Origin: an uncultured Oscillospiraceae bacterium
GTDB lineage: Bacteria; Bacillota_A; Clostridia; Oscillospirales; Oscillospiraceae
Assembly: GCA_900762245.1 (NCBI GenBank)
Contig: CAAFFR010000199.1
Span: forward strand, 1-6,331
Reading direction: 5' to 3'
Length of the DNA stretch: 6,331 nt
Numbering within the stretch: position 1 is the first letter of the stretch; the number at the start of each line of letters is the position of its first letter. The notes beneath the pieces were generated by a model that worked only from the letters and a program-made list of their open reading frames with translations, was not told the DNA's origin and did no database searches. Of this stretch, positions 6,241 to 6,331 are shown one piece after another. Position numbers and translations under genes: made by a program.

Positions 6241-6331
6241 ATGAAATTTTTGCATCCCATTGACGGAGATGTGCTGTTCTCTGTGGCAGATGGCATTGCC
6301 GATGAGGCCGGCTTACATACAAAAATTACCC
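6241..6331 (+). CDS. Start of an unidentified gene, cut by the right edge
   Basis: An ATG at 6241 opens a frame that stays open for 30 codons to the end of the window. It begins MKFLHPIDGDVLFSVADG and continues ADEAGLHTKIT. A purine-rich stretch AGGGTGG (6228-6234) sits 6 bases before the ATG, and the gap to the previous stop is only 12 bases, so it is probably the next gene of the same operon. There is no signal peptide or membrane segment in the visible part. The HPIDGD opening and short beta-like segments faintly recall N-terminal beta domains found before polysaccharide-deacetylase-type domains in Clostridia, but this is a weak resemblance and I do not assign a function. Confidence 0.65.
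   Translation, partial: MKFLHPIDGDVLFSVADGIADEAGLHTKIT

Noticed and set aside
5023..6255. Long reverse-strand open frame of 410 codons opposite the NagA-like gene
   Set aside because: It almost exactly mirrors a well-supported gene with metal ligands and family motifs, its translation is rich in His, Gln and Val without recognisable domains, and no ribosome binding site precedes it. It is a by-product of the codon bias of the sense gene.

Overview
The window carries one strand-consistent gene cluster. All six genes read left to right with short gaps, and both end genes are cut by the window edge. The organism is most likely a gut-type Clostridia member (Bacillota, Oscillospiraceae/Ruminococcaceae-like). 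This rests on strong AAGGAG-type ribosome binding sites before almost every gene, a moderately GC-rich sequence with heavy use of CTG, ATC and CCC codons, and an Ala-Pro-Glu-rich linker at the N-terminus of the binding protein. It is an impression from composition and protein style, not a phylogeny.

Layout. Positions 1-963 hold the 3' part of a sugar-type ABC substrate-binding protein. A near-perfect hairpin with a T-run follows at 976-1012, placed where it would lower expression of everything downstream. Next come a double-domain RbsA/MglA-type ATPase (1030-2526) and an RbsC-type permease (2549-3538), which complete a CUT2-class sugar importer. A long, divergent NagB-family (glucosamine-6-phosphate deaminase/isomerase) protein follows at 3561-4529. 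A second strong hairpin at 4543-4575 lacks a T-run. After it come a small YvbK-like GNAT acetyltransferase (4601-5059) and a NagA-family amidohydrolase (5056-6228), joined by a 4-base ATGA overlap. The first 30 codons of an unidentified gene begin at 6241. No stretch longer than 300 bases is free of a gene. I saw no tRNA, rRNA, CRISPR array or mobile element.

How it fits together. The importer would bring in an unphosphorylated sugar. The NagA-like enzyme (deacetylation) and the NagB-like enzyme (deamination/isomerisation) would feed it into central metabolism, so the cluster reads as an amino-sugar uptake and catabolism operon. Two points stand out. No sugar kinase is present although ABC import leaves the sugar unphosphorylated. 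Both catabolic enzymes keep their family fold motifs but have lost residues that define the classic GlcNAc-6-P/GlcN-6-P enzymes. In the NagB-like protein the loop that normally reads GNDGH is GWPGH, and the Gly/Thr-rich sugar-phosphate loop is absent. In the NagA-like protein the segments around the E. coli His143 and LYNAM positions are replaced. The real substrate may therefore be an amino sugar or derivative other than GlcNAc.
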